Shown here: in pieces, positions 1 through 9,120 of the stretch | How the letters are laid out: every line of letters starts with the position of its first letter | Numbering within the stretch: position 1 is the stretch's first letter | The notes under the pieces: model-generated | Told to the model about the DNA's origin: nothing | Databases searched by the model: none | Seen by the model: the letters and a program-made list of their open reading frames with translations, nothing else | Assembly (NCBI GenBank): GCA_031262105.1 | Contig: JAISIH010000019.1 | Span: forward strand, 1 to 62,577 | Direction: 5' to 3' | DNA: 62,577 nucleotides | From: Ruminococcus sp. | Lineage (GTDB): Bacteria > Bacillota > Clostridia > Oscillospirales > Ruminococcaceae | Translations under genes and position numbers: made by a program

Positions 1-624
1 GCGAAGTATGCGACACCGCTTGAAACGGTGCGGATAATGGCGGCGTGGGCTTCCGTCCCGGCACAGCTTGCCAAAGACAACCGCAAGTTTCAATACAAGG
101 TGATAAAGTCAGGAGCAAGGGCAAGCGAATACGCCGTAGCTCTCGACTGGCTCACCGTCGCCGGAATGATTAACAAATGCGTTCATGTCACCGAAGGCAA
201 ATACCCGCTCACGGCGTATGCTCAAAACGACGTTTTCAAGGCCTATATGCTTGATTGCGGTTTGCTCTGCTCGAAGTTTGATATTGCCCCGAATGTGATT
301 ATCAACTCGCCGCACAGCTTCGACGGTTTCAAGGGTGCGATTGCCGAAAACTATATCATGCAGGCTCTTGTTGCAAATGGAGTAACGCCGTACTATTGGG
401 AATCAAACGGAAAAGCAGAGGTTGATTTTGTTGTCAGCAATAAAAATGGGAATGTCATTCCGATTGAGGCTAAATCAGCTGAAAACGTCCGCTCAAAAAG
501 CCTTCGGACATATCGCGAAATATATAAACCCGAGTTTTCATACCGCATTTCGGCGAAAAACTTCGGGTTTGAGAACGATATTAAATCCATTCCGCTTTAT
601 GCGGTTTTCTGCATTGAGAGGTGA
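1..624 (+). CDS. DUF4143-type AAA ATPase, C-terminal part (5' truncated by window edge)
   Basis: The frame is open from base 1, so the gene begins outside the window and the GTG at 28 is not a real start. The visible 207 residues match the C-terminal half of the prokaryotic AAA ATPase family with a DUF4143 domain: a winged-helix-like stretch followed by a nuclease-fold-like segment with the pattern AxxF/E..EVDFVV...IPIEAKS (about residues 120-155), typical of this family. The P-loop half is missing from view. Members of this family are often mobile or defence-associated, but their function is generally unknown. It ends 220 bp before the convergent type I secretion operon and seems unrelated to it. 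Confidence 0.75.
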   Translation, partial: AKYATPLETVRIMAAWASVPAQLAKDNRKFQYKVIKSGARASEYAVALDWLTVAGMINKCVHVTEGKYPLTAYAQNDVFKAYMLDCGLLCSKFDIAPNVIINSPHSFDGFKGAIAENYIMQALVANGVTPYYWESNGKAEVDFVVSNKNGNVIPIEAKSAENVRSKSLRTYREIYKPEFSYRISAKNFGFENDIKSIPLYAVFCIER

Positions 625-845
625 GAAGTTTATTCCCCCTCACGGTCCCTCAATGCAGAGATGGTCAAACCCCTCCGGGCATCAGTAAATCATTTTCTCA
701 GACCGTAAAGCTTTGGACAACCGCCGCAGTGTGTACTTGAACAATTCCGATGTATCCATTACCGTGATGGTGAAAAATCTCTAAATTTATACCCATGATG
801 TTAAACAAAGCTTTTGGGTATGTAAAGTGTTTTCGATAGATATGT
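625..845. other. intergenic region, no intact gene
   Basis: Convergent gap between the DUF4143 gene and the TolC-like gene. A 31-codon open tail on the plus strand (689-784) ends in a stop and could be a gene remnant, but it has no start or recognisable domain. An imperfect hairpin with arms ATACCCA/TGGGTAT (about 789-823) lies just past the stop of the minus-strand operon and could act as its terminator; it has only a weak T tract. Confidence 0.35.
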
Positions 846-1988
846 TTACTGTTCGATATTAATTATCCCATATTCTATAGCTTTCAATGAATCAACGATA
901 ATTATCAGATTAAAGTAATCCTCGTGAGTAGCAAATATTTCGTTTGAATACTGTAGGTCGTTTTTGAGATAATCGAGTTTGCTAATTTCACCCTCGTCGT
1001 AAAGAACCTTGTTTATTCTCCTGCTTTCATTAAGAACTTTAATATACGCGAGTGAATCCTTGTAAGCTTCTACAGCACTTTCATACTCGGAATAAGCTTT
1101 TGCCGCACTCAAAGATAACTGTTTTTTAGTTCTTTCGTATTCCATTTCACATTGTTTGATAACATTTTCTTGGATTTTTACGCTTGAACTATCAGCTCCC
1201 CATAAAGGTTTGCATTTTTCAAGATAATTTTCTTCGATTTTTATCTTGTTTTCCAAGCGAAGCAAATCTACATTTTCATTAAGAAATGTCTCTGATAAAG
1301 TCTCCTCTGATGTCTGAAATGAAGTGTCTTTGATGGGCTTTTCTATTTTAAAACTGTAATATTCATCTTGATAGTGATTAAAAAGAAATGCTAAAGATTT
1401 CTTCGCAAAAGGGAGTTTCCGTTCTGCCGATTTTAGATCATTCTTTGCTGAATTGTAATGTGCTTTAGAAATTTCAGCCGCATTTTCTGTAACCTTTCCG
1501 TTTTCAAATAGCGCAGTTTGAGATTCGCTTAAGTTTTTGTAATAGTTTACGGATTCCTTATTGAGTTTTATTTGCAGATCAATATAGTAAAGTTCAATAT
1601 AGCTTGATAATACTTCCGATTTTAACGATATACGTGCTTGTTCATAAAGTTTATTATCGTCAAATAGCGAGAGTTCATAGTTAATTTCTTCAAGCTGTTT
1701 CTCTAATTCAAATATCTGTACTTTCACAGAATTACGTTCGTCTATCGCTGTGCTTGACAGTTCACTTTCAAGGGATTTTATCTGTGATTCTAAATTAATT
1801 TTTTGAAACTCGTAGTTATCTTTTTGTATATTAAGATTTTCAATGGTGTAAATATCGTCATTGTTTTCTGCATATTCATCTAAATAATCCAAAGTCATGT
1901 TATACTTTAAGGTTTCAGCACTATATACAGTGAAAGGAAAACCTAAAGTAATTACTAATGCCAATATAACTGAAAAAGATCTTTTCAT
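846..1988 (-). CDS. TolC-like / OEP-family secreted coiled-coil protein of a type I secretion system
   Basis: 380 residues with a clear N-terminal signal peptide (basic start, hydrophobic core, AxA-like end near residue 23). The rest is almost wholly alpha-helical with long heptad-like stretches, and contains two similar halves ending in the pattern ...NxxLYDEGEISKLDYL..., a hallmark of the outer-membrane efflux protein (TolC) fold. It is somewhat shorter than proteobacterial TolC (about 430-490). It follows the HlyD-like gene by 2 bp on the same strand, so it is the third component of the exporter. In a cell without an outer membrane such a protein would probably form a tube through the thick wall; that is inference. 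Family assignment rests on pattern and context, not on a search. Confidence 0.7.
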   Translation of the reverse strand: MKRSFSVILALVITLGFPFTVYSAETLKYNMTLDYLDEYAENNDDIYTIENLNIQKDNYEFQKINLESQIKSLESELSSTAIDERNSVKVQIFELEKQLEEINYELSLFDDNKLYEQARISLKSEVLSSYIELYYIDLQIKLNKESVNYYKNLSESQTALFENGKVTENAAEISKAHYNSAKNDLKSAERKLPFAKKSLAFLFNHYQDEYYSFKIEKPIKDTSFQTSEETLSETFLNENVDLLRLENKIKIEENYLEKCKPLWGADSSSVKIQENVIKQCEMEYERTKKQLSLSAAKAYSEYESAVEAYKDSLAYIKVLNESRRINKVLYDEGEISKLDYLKNDLQYSNEIFATHEDYFNLIIIVDSLKAIEYGIINIEQ

Positions 1989-1990
1989 TG

Positions 1991-3493
1991 TTACCTCAAC
2001 TTTAGACTGTTATCAAAATATTCAGCGATAGGTTCAAGGAAAAATTCAATTACCGGGCGTTTGTCGATAACGATTTCCGCTGTGCCGCTCATTCCTGCCG
2101 AAATAGGAATTTGTTTACCGTCAACGTTAAAATAATCGCGGTTTATTGTAATTTTTATTCTGTAGATTAAGCCGAGACGTTCATCTTCTGTTGCGGCGGG
2201 GCTGATGTAAGTAACTGTTCCATTTAGTTTTCCGTATTCTTGAAACGAGAATGCATCAAGCTTCACTGCAACTTCCTGCCCGACAAAGACAAAACCGATA
2301 TCGCGATTGAGAACCTGCGCTTCGACAATCAGCTCCGCGTCGGCGGGGACGATTGAAACGAGAGCCTGTGCGGAAGTCACCACACCGCCTACGGTGTTGA
2401 CTGCGAGAGCCTGAACCGTTCCGTCTGTGGGAGCGGTTAAAACCTGCGAGCCGCGCTGTTCGGAGCGTAAATCGGCTTCAAGCCGCAAATCGATAAGCTG
2501 CTTATTGTTATCAACAATCATTCCCGCGATTTTTTGTGAATATGTTAGCTTTTGCGTTTCGATTGAGATAAGCACTTGCGATGCTAATTCCTGCTGTGCT
2601 TTAATGGCGGTTTGCTGTGTTACAATATCGGCATTGAGTAAATCAATCTGTTTGTTAAGCGAATCAATTTCTGTATTCTGCTCCGCCGCCGAGCGTTCAA
2701 GCGTTGCTTCCGCCGTTGCAATCTGTGTTATAAGAAGTGCGTAATTTTTCTGCATTTCTTCAAGTTCGGATTTCGCCACTGCGCCGCTTTGATACAAAAT
2801 TTTAAGGTCTTCAAACTGTTCGCGCATAATTTCCGATTGCTTACGAAGTTCCCCTAACTGCTTTGCCTGCGGCGAATCGGCAGCGTATGTTGCGATAAGT
2901 TTATCCCGCTGTTCGGACGTGAGGGTTAAGTCTTTTTGAAGCCGTTCAAGCGTGGTTTTCTCGGATGTTTCGGCATTTATGTATTGCGTATACTGCGAAT
3001 TAAGTTGCTCTAAAACCGAATTCTGCTCGTCCTGCATAGATGTGATAAGCTCAATAACTTGCAGTTCTTCAGGCGTTATTGCAGAAGCGATATAGCTTGT
3101 AATATCGCCGCCATTTGAGATTTTATTCAACAGTTCATTTTCAAATTCAAGTTCTGCGATTTTCGCGTTTGTGTTGTCAATACTCATCTCGTCGGTTGTC
3201 GTATCAAGGATAATCATTTCCTGACCCTTTTTAACTATATCGCCTTCTTCAATCATAATGTCGGTTATTACACCTTCATAAAGCGGTTGAATAACCTTCA
3301 TTCCGTCACGCGGAGCGATTGTCGCTGTTGCAACCGCAATTTCGTCCATTTGCCCATAACACGCCCAAATGAAAAACGCGATAACAGCCGCAACAATCGT
3401 AAAAACGACAAAATGCCCCAATGGCGAGGCGGGTTTTTCCACTATTTCTATCGCTTCGGACAAAAATTCACTTTCAAGTTTTGACTTAGACAT
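1991..3493 (-). CDS. HlyD-family type I secretion membrane fusion (adaptor) protein
   Basis: 500 residues. One transmembrane segment near residues 28-46 follows a short cytoplasmic tail. After it comes a split biotinyl-lipoyl domain: the first half near residues 60-100 (GVITDIMIEEGDIVKKGQ), the second near 355-400 (LTAPTDGTVQALAV), separated by about 230 residues of coiled-coil hairpin. A beta-barrel and C-terminal region follow (GMSGTAEIVIDKRPVIEFFLEPI), ending like HlyD/PrtE adaptors. In T1SS this protein links the inner ABC transporter to the TolC channel. Its start overlaps the stop of the HlyB-like gene by 8 bp, indicating coupled translation, and the TolC-like gene follows immediately. 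Confidence 0.9.
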   Translation of the reverse strand: MSKSKLESEFLSEAIEIVEKPASPLGHFVVFTIVAAVIAFFIWACYGQMDEIAVATATIAPRDGMKVIQPLYEGVITDIMIEEGDIVKKGQEMIILDTTTDEMSIDNTNAKIAELEFENELLNKISNGGDITSYIASAITPEELQVIELITSMQDEQNSVLEQLNSQYTQYINAETSEKTTLERLQKDLTLTSEQRDKLIATYAADSPQAKQLGELRKQSEIMREQFEDLKILYQSGAVAKSELEEMQKNYALLITQIATAEATLERSAAEQNTEIDSLNKQIDLLNADIVTQQTAIKAQQELASQVLISIETQKLTYSQKIAGMIVDNNKQLIDLRLEADLRSEQRGSQVLTAPTDGTVQALAVNTVGGVVTSAQALVSIVPADAELIVEAQVLNRDIGFVFVGQEVAVKLDAFSFQEYGKLNGTVTYISPAATEDERLGLIYRIKITINRDYFNVDGKQIPISAGMSGTAEIVIDKRPVIEFFLEPIAEYFDNSLKLR

Positions 3494-5627
3494 TTATTTT
3501 ATCACCATTCTGAATTCTGAGTAGTTGATAGTATATGCCTTGTTGTTTTATTAAGTTTTCGGGCGTATCATATTCTGCAATTGTGCCTCGGTCAACAACC
3601 ATAATTAAATCCGCATCTTTGAGGGTAGACAACCTATGAGCGATAATCAGCACAGTTCTGCCTTTGCATATCTCGGTGAGATTTTGCTGGATAATACTTT
3701 CCGATTCATAATCAAGCGCGGAAGTTGCCTCATCAAAAATCAGAATTTTCGGGTTAGTTAGTAATGCTCTCGCTATAGCCACGCGTTGTTTTTGCCCGCC
3801 CGAAAGCCCTGTACCTTTCTCGCCGACCTGCGTGTCATAACCTTCGGGGAGTTCAAGAATAAACTCGTGAGCTCCCGCGATTTTTGCCACGCGGATAATA
3901 TCGTCCATCGAAGCCGCCGGGTTTTGAAGTGCGATATTCTCGCGGACGGTCATATTGAAAAGGAAATTCTCCTGCAAAACCACGCCGATTTGCGTTCTCA
4001 GCCATTCGGGAGCGGCAAGGGATAAATCCGTGCCGTCGATGAGAATTTTCCCCGATTCGGGAATATACATTCGCTGAATAAGTTTTGAAATCGTACTCTT
4101 CCCCGAACCGCTCTTTCCGACAATACCAACTACTGTGTCCGGCTTTATTTCAAAAATCATATTCTTGATAACTTCCGCTGTATCGGAACGGTAACGAAAA
4201 CTCACTTTATCAAAGCATATATTGCCTTGGATTGAGGGTAATCTCGTTTTCGAGCTGTCCATTGAAGGTTCGGGCTTGGTGTTGAAAATATCGCCGAGAC
4301 GCTGTACGGAAATATTCGTCTGCTGAAAGTCTTGCCACATCTGGACAAGGCGCAATACGGGTGTGCTTACCCGTGAAGCGAGCATACGAAATGCTACTAA
4401 TGCTCCGACTGTAAGGTTGCCCTCAATAACGAGTCTTGCTCCGAGCCATAAAATCGCAAGGTCGAATACCTTTTGCACAAACTGAGCAACTGCTCCGGAA
4501 TTTCCCGAAAGCATTGTCATCCGGAATGTTGTCGTTGTGTATTTTGAGAGCAGCGACTCCCACTTTTTATGGGCTTGCGGCTCTACTGCGAAAGATTTTA
4601 TCGTTTGTATACCGGTTACGGCTTCCACAAGGTACGACTGTTGTTCCGCACCGTGCTTGAATTTCTCATCCAAACGGTTTTTAAGCATCGGTGTGACGAT
4701 CGCCGAAATTATCGTTAAAATAGGGATTGATGCGATTGTGATAAGCGTGAGTTTGGTGCTGTAAAAGAGCATTACCACTATGTAAACAATAATAAAAAGC
4801 GCGTCGAGCAAAGTGTTCATCGGCACGCCTGTTAAAAATCGGCGGATATTTTCCAGTTCTCGAACCCTTGCAATTGTGTCGCCCACGCGCCTTGTTTCAA
4901 AATATCGCATCGGCAGTTTGAATAGATGATCAAAAAGCCGTGTGCTTAAAATCACGTCAATTTTGCTTGCCGTATGAGCGAATATGTAGTTTCTTGCGAC
5001 CGACAAAACCGTTTCAAAAATCGCGATAAGAATTAACGCGATTGCAAGTATATCAAGGGTTGACAGGCTGTTATGGACGAGCACTTTGTCGATTACAGAC
5101 TGTGTTATGAGCGGCGAAAACAGTGCTAAAATCTGCATAAAAAGCGCGGCAATCAGCACTTCGCCGAGCGCGGACTTATACTTTATAATCGTCGGAATAA
5201 ACCACTTAAACCCAAATTCGACATCGCGTTTATCAGACTTTCGGGGGATAAACAGAATAATCTCGCCGCTCCAAATCTCCCTAAGCTGTGCAGTCGTAAG
5301 CACTTTCGGATTATTGCTTTCATCAAGCCCGGCTATCATTGCCCTTTCCTTATCGGCACGAAGAAGTAAGGCATACCCCACAGATGTTTTGAGAATCGCC
5401 GGTGCGGTCATTTTCGGAAGCTTTGCAATTTTGATTTTTACAAGTCTTGATTTGAGTTCCAAAACCTTAGCCGCTCTTATGATGTCGCTGTCGGTGAAAA
5501 AACTACCCTCTTTTGCGAACTGATGAATAAGCGACTTCGGGTCGCAGGGAATCTGATAATACGCCGCAATTGTTGCGAGGCATTTTAAGCCCTTATCAAT
5601 ATTTATCTTTTCTGTATTATTTGTCAT
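3486..5627 (-). CDS. HlyB-like type I secretion ABC transporter with degenerate C39 domain
   Basis: 713 residues from the ATG at 5627, chosen because GGAG lies 6 nt upstream; a longer frame to 5660 has no good ribosome site. Order: C39 peptidase-like domain (about 1-125), six-helix ABC transmembrane domain (about 145-430), nucleotide-binding domain with Walker A GKSGSGKST, signature LSGGQ and Walker B ILIFDEATSALD. In active C39 peptidases the motif is DCG..C; here it reads DKG..C, and the catalytic His position reads GYALLL instead of HF/HY. The domain is therefore a non-cleaving C39-like domain as in HlyB, which fits an RTX substrate with an uncleaved C-terminal signal. It lies 60 bp after the RTX gene, behind a strong hairpin. 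Confidence 0.93.
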   Translation of the reverse strand: MTNNTEKINIDKGLKCLATIAAYYQIPCDPKSLIHQFAKEGSFFTDSDIIRAAKVLELKSRLVKIKIAKLPKMTAPAILKTSVGYALLLRADKERAMIAGLDESNNPKVLTTAQLREIWSGEIILFIPRKSDKRDVEFGFKWFIPTIIKYKSALGEVLIAALFMQILALFSPLITQSVIDKVLVHNSLSTLDILAIALILIAIFETVLSVARNYIFAHTASKIDVILSTRLFDHLFKLPMRYFETRRVGDTIARVRELENIRRFLTGVPMNTLLDALFIIVYIVVMLFYSTKLTLITIASIPILTIISAIVTPMLKNRLDEKFKHGAEQQSYLVEAVTGIQTIKSFAVEPQAHKKWESLLSKYTTTTFRMTMLSGNSGAVAQFVQKVFDLAILWLGARLVIEGNLTVGALVAFRMLASRVSTPVLRLVQMWQDFQQTNISVQRLGDIFNTKPEPSMDSSKTRLPSIQGNICFDKVSFRYRSDTAEVIKNMIFEIKPDTVVGIVGKSGSGKSTISKLIQRMYIPESGKILIDGTDLSLAAPEWLRTQIGVVLQENFLFNMTVRENIALQNPAASMDDIIRVAKIAGAHEFILELPEGYDTQVGEKGTGLSGGQKQRVAIARALLTNPKILIFDEATSALDYESESIIQQNLTEICKGRTVLIIAHRLSTLKDADLIMVVDRGTIAEYDTPENLIKQQGIYYQLLRIQNGDKINV

Positions 5628-5645
5628 CTTTTCTCCGTGAAACAC

Positions 5646-5677
5646 ACCGACGCGAAACACAAAGATTTCGCGTCGGT
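5646..5677 (-). promoter_or_regulatory. intercistronic hairpin between RTX gene and HlyB-like gene
   Basis: A perfect 12-bp inverted repeat (ACCGACGCGAAA / TTTCGCGTCGGT) with an 8-nt loop sits between the RTX stop (5688) and the transporter start (5627). No T tract follows in the transcript direction, so it is more likely a partial attenuator or a 3'-end stabiliser that lowers exporter expression relative to the secreted substrate. Confidence 0.6.
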
Positions 5678-5687
5678 TTAGTTTATG

Positions 5688-8600
5688 TTAAGCTTGAACC
5701 CACATTTGATTAACTATGTCGCTATAGGTTTGATTGTCATTGACAGCAGCCTCTTCGGCGGTGATTCCTGTATCAGAAGTAAACTCCGACATTGCTTGGA
5801 TTAAAAGATTGATATTTGTGTAAGTGAAAAGGCTTCCGTCCGATGTTACAAAGTTTTCAACGCTGTAAGTATTGCTGTAGAAATGATTAGTCACAGTTAT
5901 ACTGTCATCAGTACCGGCAATTTGTATGTTTAGATTTTTACCATTCTTAGTGAATAACAGGTCGTCTGCTTCGATTCCTTCTCCGAAAACAATCGTATCC
6001 GAGTCTTCGTAGCCGTGGCTAAAATCAGTAATTTCATCTTTTCCGTCGCCGAGATTGAAGATATATTTATTGTCTCCTCTGCCGCCGTTTAACTTGTCGT
6101 CGCCTGTTCCGCCGATGAAGATTTCGTTATTACTGCTCCCGTTTAATGTGTCATTCCCGCCGAAGCCGTAAATCGTTTGGTTAAGGTCGAAGCCATCTCC
6201 GGAAGTAAACACACTTATTGTATCATCATCTTCCGTACCCTTGATTTGATTCGAAAGTTTTTTAATATCGTCATTTGTCCAAACCGTACCATCTGCAAAC
6301 TGATAGTTCTCTATCTTGTATGAATCGATGTTGTAGTATTCTCTTATAGTTATGCTGTCGGTCTCGCTTACAGTCAATACAAGATTATTCCCGCTTCGCT
6401 TTATGATGATATCTTCTTTAGTTATCCCCTCTCCGAAGATAATCGTATCCGTATCTAAATGACCTTTGTTATAATCATAAATCGTATCTTTTCCGTCGCC
6501 GAGGTTGAAGATGTATTTATCGTCTCCTTTGTCACCGTCCAAAGTGTCGTCACCAATTCCGCCGATGAAAGTTTCGTTATTTACGCTTCCGATTATTCTA
6601 TCATTCCCTCCGAGACCATAAAAAATCGAAGCAGCAGAATCAGATATAATCTCGTCTGTTTCATCGCCCATAAAGATATCCGAACCGGTATTTATATACT
6701 TAAGTAAGTTGTTACTGTAATTAATATAATACTGATAAAAATTTATAAAATTTATATCAGTTACATCAATGTACTTAATATATGACGCAACCGACGAAAG
6801 AATTGAACTGACATCGCCGCCGAGTTTATCTACGACTGTTATACATTGATTGAAAAGCGAAGTATCAATCTTCAGATTACCGTTTACTTCTGAAAAATCA
6901 GTCAGTTTTAGGTAATCTGTAATATCTCTTTCCATGAGCATTGAGTAATAATAATTGGACAAATCACTGTATATTTGATTGAGTGACGATGTAGCATTAG
7001 GACCGGGAGATCCGCCCTGTCCGACATATTTATCCCCCAACAATGATTCAACAACGTGAAGATTCCGCGCGTTAATATACGATCCGCGAGAGTTTTCCTT
7101 TATATTTTCTGCGCCGGTTATCTTATACAGAATATCAGTTAAAATACTGCGTTTTTCGCTGTCATTTGAAGTATTTACGAAAGCAGAAACAAGCTCTGTT
7201 AATTCACCGCTCTCATCCATAGCCATTGCGGCATGGAGCGACGGCACTGTCCCCATTGAGCGAACATCGGGAAGTTTTGAAATTTCATCGGCTATATCGC
7301 CTGTTATAATATATTTTGTATCTGCTTTTGAATTTCCAAACCAAAAGTCTGCAACTGTTTTTGAAGTTCCGTCAGCCATTTCAACATCTGAAACGCCCGA
7401 AACGCTTGCTTCGAGATATTCACCCGTTTCATCGTCGCGTTGTTCAAGCCCGATTGAAGCTATACCGAGGTCGGAAAGGCTATGTAATTCAGAACTTTCT
7501 GTCGTTCCGTTGCCGTTATCAACCCAAACTTGAAGTTTATCATATATTTCGTCGCTTGAATCAATTTTTCCGTCTGCGTTGGTGTCATACTCTGCAAGCG
7601 CCTCAAAACCATCCTTAGCGAGTGTGCCGTCCGAAAGTTTTGTATAGTTCCCGAAAAGCTCCTCCCCGCCGTCGATGATACCGTTTTCGTTCAAATCAAG
7701 CGTAACAAAGCCGTCATTGCCGCCGGCAATCCAAGACGTTTTTTCAGCAAAGCCGTTACTGTCAAGATCAAAATACACCCCGCCGGCTTGTCCGGTAGTT
7801 TCAAATCCGTTTCCGTCTAAGTCTATTACAAGCGGACTGGAAATTGTCTGCGCCGCCGTCAATCCGCCTTCTGCTCGGCGAATTATTTCATTCTGAGCTA
7901 TCGCGATATACCTTTGCCGTATTTTCTCAGATTCATCAGGGTCGAAGGGTTCACCGTCGATACCGCCTAATGGTGGAATCGTTTCATCTGATTGTAACGA
8001 TTTGTTAGTGCTTGGTGGGGGATCATCAGAAGTGTCACGTATCGCTGTTTCTTCATCAACATAGAATAAGTCACCAGTAATTGAAACTGCAATTTTGTTC
8101 CACCAATTAGGTTCGAAATTTACAACATGCTCTATTGTATTATTACTAACGTGCGAGTTATATCTATCAACAACCGAAAGAAAATCCGGTAAACTTCCAA
8201 TTCCATAACCGGATACATCTTTTTGATATTCATAAAAATATCTCCACTTTGCATAATCATCTAAATATCTCAATGGAGAATTAGGGTCGGCGATATAATT
8301 ACCATTTTTGTCTTTAATACAACTATCGTATTTTGAATATAGTTCCTGCAATTCAGCCAAAGTGAAACTATCTTCGAATTTTTTATTAGCAATCGCTTGA
8401 AATTGATCACCATAATCAAATGCAGAAATGTCGCTTGTGAATATCTGGATGAACTTCTCGGTAGCCCCGTAATACCAAGCTTTATCTCCGATTTTCTCTT
8501 TAAGTTTGCCATAAACACTAGTAAAAACATCTTTATAGGATGAACCAACGCTAAATTTGTATAAATTATCGTTCGTTATGCTTAAATCTTTAATTTTGTT

Positions 8601-9110
8601 ACCTATAGGTAACTTATTGGTAATCGTACTTAAATTATCCGTCAATTCGTCATTAACCCTAAGTATTGCTGCTGAATCATCGCTTGGTGTAACATAAGTA
8701 AAACTTGATGCTGTACCACCCATCAAAGCAAATAACTCTCCTATGTCCGCTATAGTCTCAGCTGAACATACACCATTTGTTTCAATTTCTTTATTAGCAT
8801 TCGAAATTGTTGAAAATATGTTTAAATAACTACCGAAAACAGATGAAAAAATAGTATTGTTGTTTTCGGTAATACCAACTAAATCAGAATCCCTAAAAAC
8901 ATTATTATACAATTTTGTATCGTCAAAACTCGTTGAATCACCGGAAATTCCAAAGTCATCCAAAGAGAACATACCGTCACCGGAGTTTTGTTTATCAATC
9001 ATATATGATACGTACGATTGGATTTCTGTACTGCTCAGTGTGGTATTACTCTCTGCGAATTTTCGAAATTGTTCAACTGACATTTCGTCTAAAGATTTAC
9101 TCATATTCAT
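5688..9110 (-). CDS. RTX-type secreted protein with EF-hand-like and haemolysin-type calcium-binding repeats
   Basis: 1140 residues; ATG at 9104 is a likelier start than 9110 because of SD spacing. The unique head (about 1-385) matches no family I recognise. A conserved module (about 386-560) carries Asp-rich calcium loops (DLDGNGF, DLDSNGF, DLNENGIIDGG, DTNADGKIDSSDE). A linker follows, then two RTX blocks (about 830-880 and 975-1025), each of four nonapeptides of type GGxGxDxLx ending in NLGDGKD. The C-terminus has the typical RTX pattern NLLIQAMSEF before the last 40 residues, expected to hold the uncleaved T1SS signal. No N-terminal signal peptide is present. Exported by the adjacent T1SS (inference). 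Activity of the head is unknown; calling it a toxin would be unsupported. Confidence 0.88.
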   Translation of the reverse strand: MNMSKSLDEMSVEQFRKFAESNTTLSSTEIQSYVSYMIDKQNSGDGMFSLDDFGISGDSTSFDDTKLYNNVFRDSDLVGITENNNTIFSSVFGSYLNIFSTISNANKEIETNGVCSAETIADIGELFALMGGTASSFTYVTPSDDSAAILRVNDELTDNLSTITNKLPIGNKIKDLSITNDNLYKFSVGSSYKDVFTSVYGKLKEKIGDKAWYYGATEKFIQIFTSDISAFDYGDQFQAIANKKFEDSFTLAELQELYSKYDSCIKDKNGNYIADPNSPLRYLDDYAKWRYFYEYQKDVSGYGIGSLPDFLSVVDRYNSHVSNNTIEHVVNFEPNWWNKIAVSITGDLFYVDEETAIRDTSDDPPPSTNKSLQSDETIPPLGGIDGEPFDPDESEKIRQRYIAIAQNEIIRRAEGGLTAAQTISSPLVIDLDGNGFETTGQAGGVYFDLDSNGFAEKTSWIAGGNDGFVTLDLNENGIIDGGEELFGNYTKLSDGTLAKDGFEALAEYDTNADGKIDSSDEIYDKLQVWVDNGNGTTESSELHSLSDLGIASIGLEQRDDETGEYLEASVSGVSDVEMADGTSKTVADFWFGNSKADTKYIITGDIADEISKLPDVRSMGTVPSLHAAMAMDESGELTELVSAFVNTSNDSEKRSILTDILYKITGAENIKENSRGSYINARNLHVVESLLGDKYVGQGGSPGPNATSSLNQIYSDLSNYYYSMLMERDITDYLKLTDFSEVNGNLKIDTSLFNQCITVVDKLGGDVSSILSSVASYIKYIDVTDINFINFYQYYINYSNNLLKYINTGSDIFMGDETDEIISDSAASIFYGLGGNDRIIGSVNNETFIGGIGDDTLDGDKGDDKYIFNLGDGKDTIYDYNKGHLDTDTIIFGEGITKEDIIIKRSGNNLVLTVSETDSITIREYYNIDSYKIENYQFADGTVWTNDDIKKLSNQIKGTEDDDTISVFTSGDGFDLNQTIYGFGGNDTLNGSSNNEIFIGGTGDDKLNGGRGDNKYIFNLGDGKDEITDFSHGYEDSDTIVFGEGIEADDLLFTKNGKNLNIQIAGTDDSITVTNHFYSNTYSVENFVTSDGSLFTYTNINLLIQAMSEFTSDTGITAEEAAVNDNQTYSDIVNQMWVQA
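7427..7955 (-). repeat. 529-bp calcium-module direct repeat, copy in the intact RTX gene
   Basis: This stretch aligns without gaps to 9981-10509 in the truncated RTX gene and differs at only scattered positions. It encodes the segment from GEPFDPDE to about SIGLEQRDDE. Because the flanking heads are unrelated, the module is a ready homologous-recombination site. Confidence 0.85.
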
Positions 9111-9120
9111 ACCCTCACTT

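Noticed and set aside
689-784. 31-codon open tail considered as a gene
   Set aside because: No start codon with ribosome site and no recognised family; at most a remnant.
5688-9110. Calling the RTX protein a haemolysin or toxin
   Set aside because: Only calcium-binding and secretion features are visible; the head has no identified activity.
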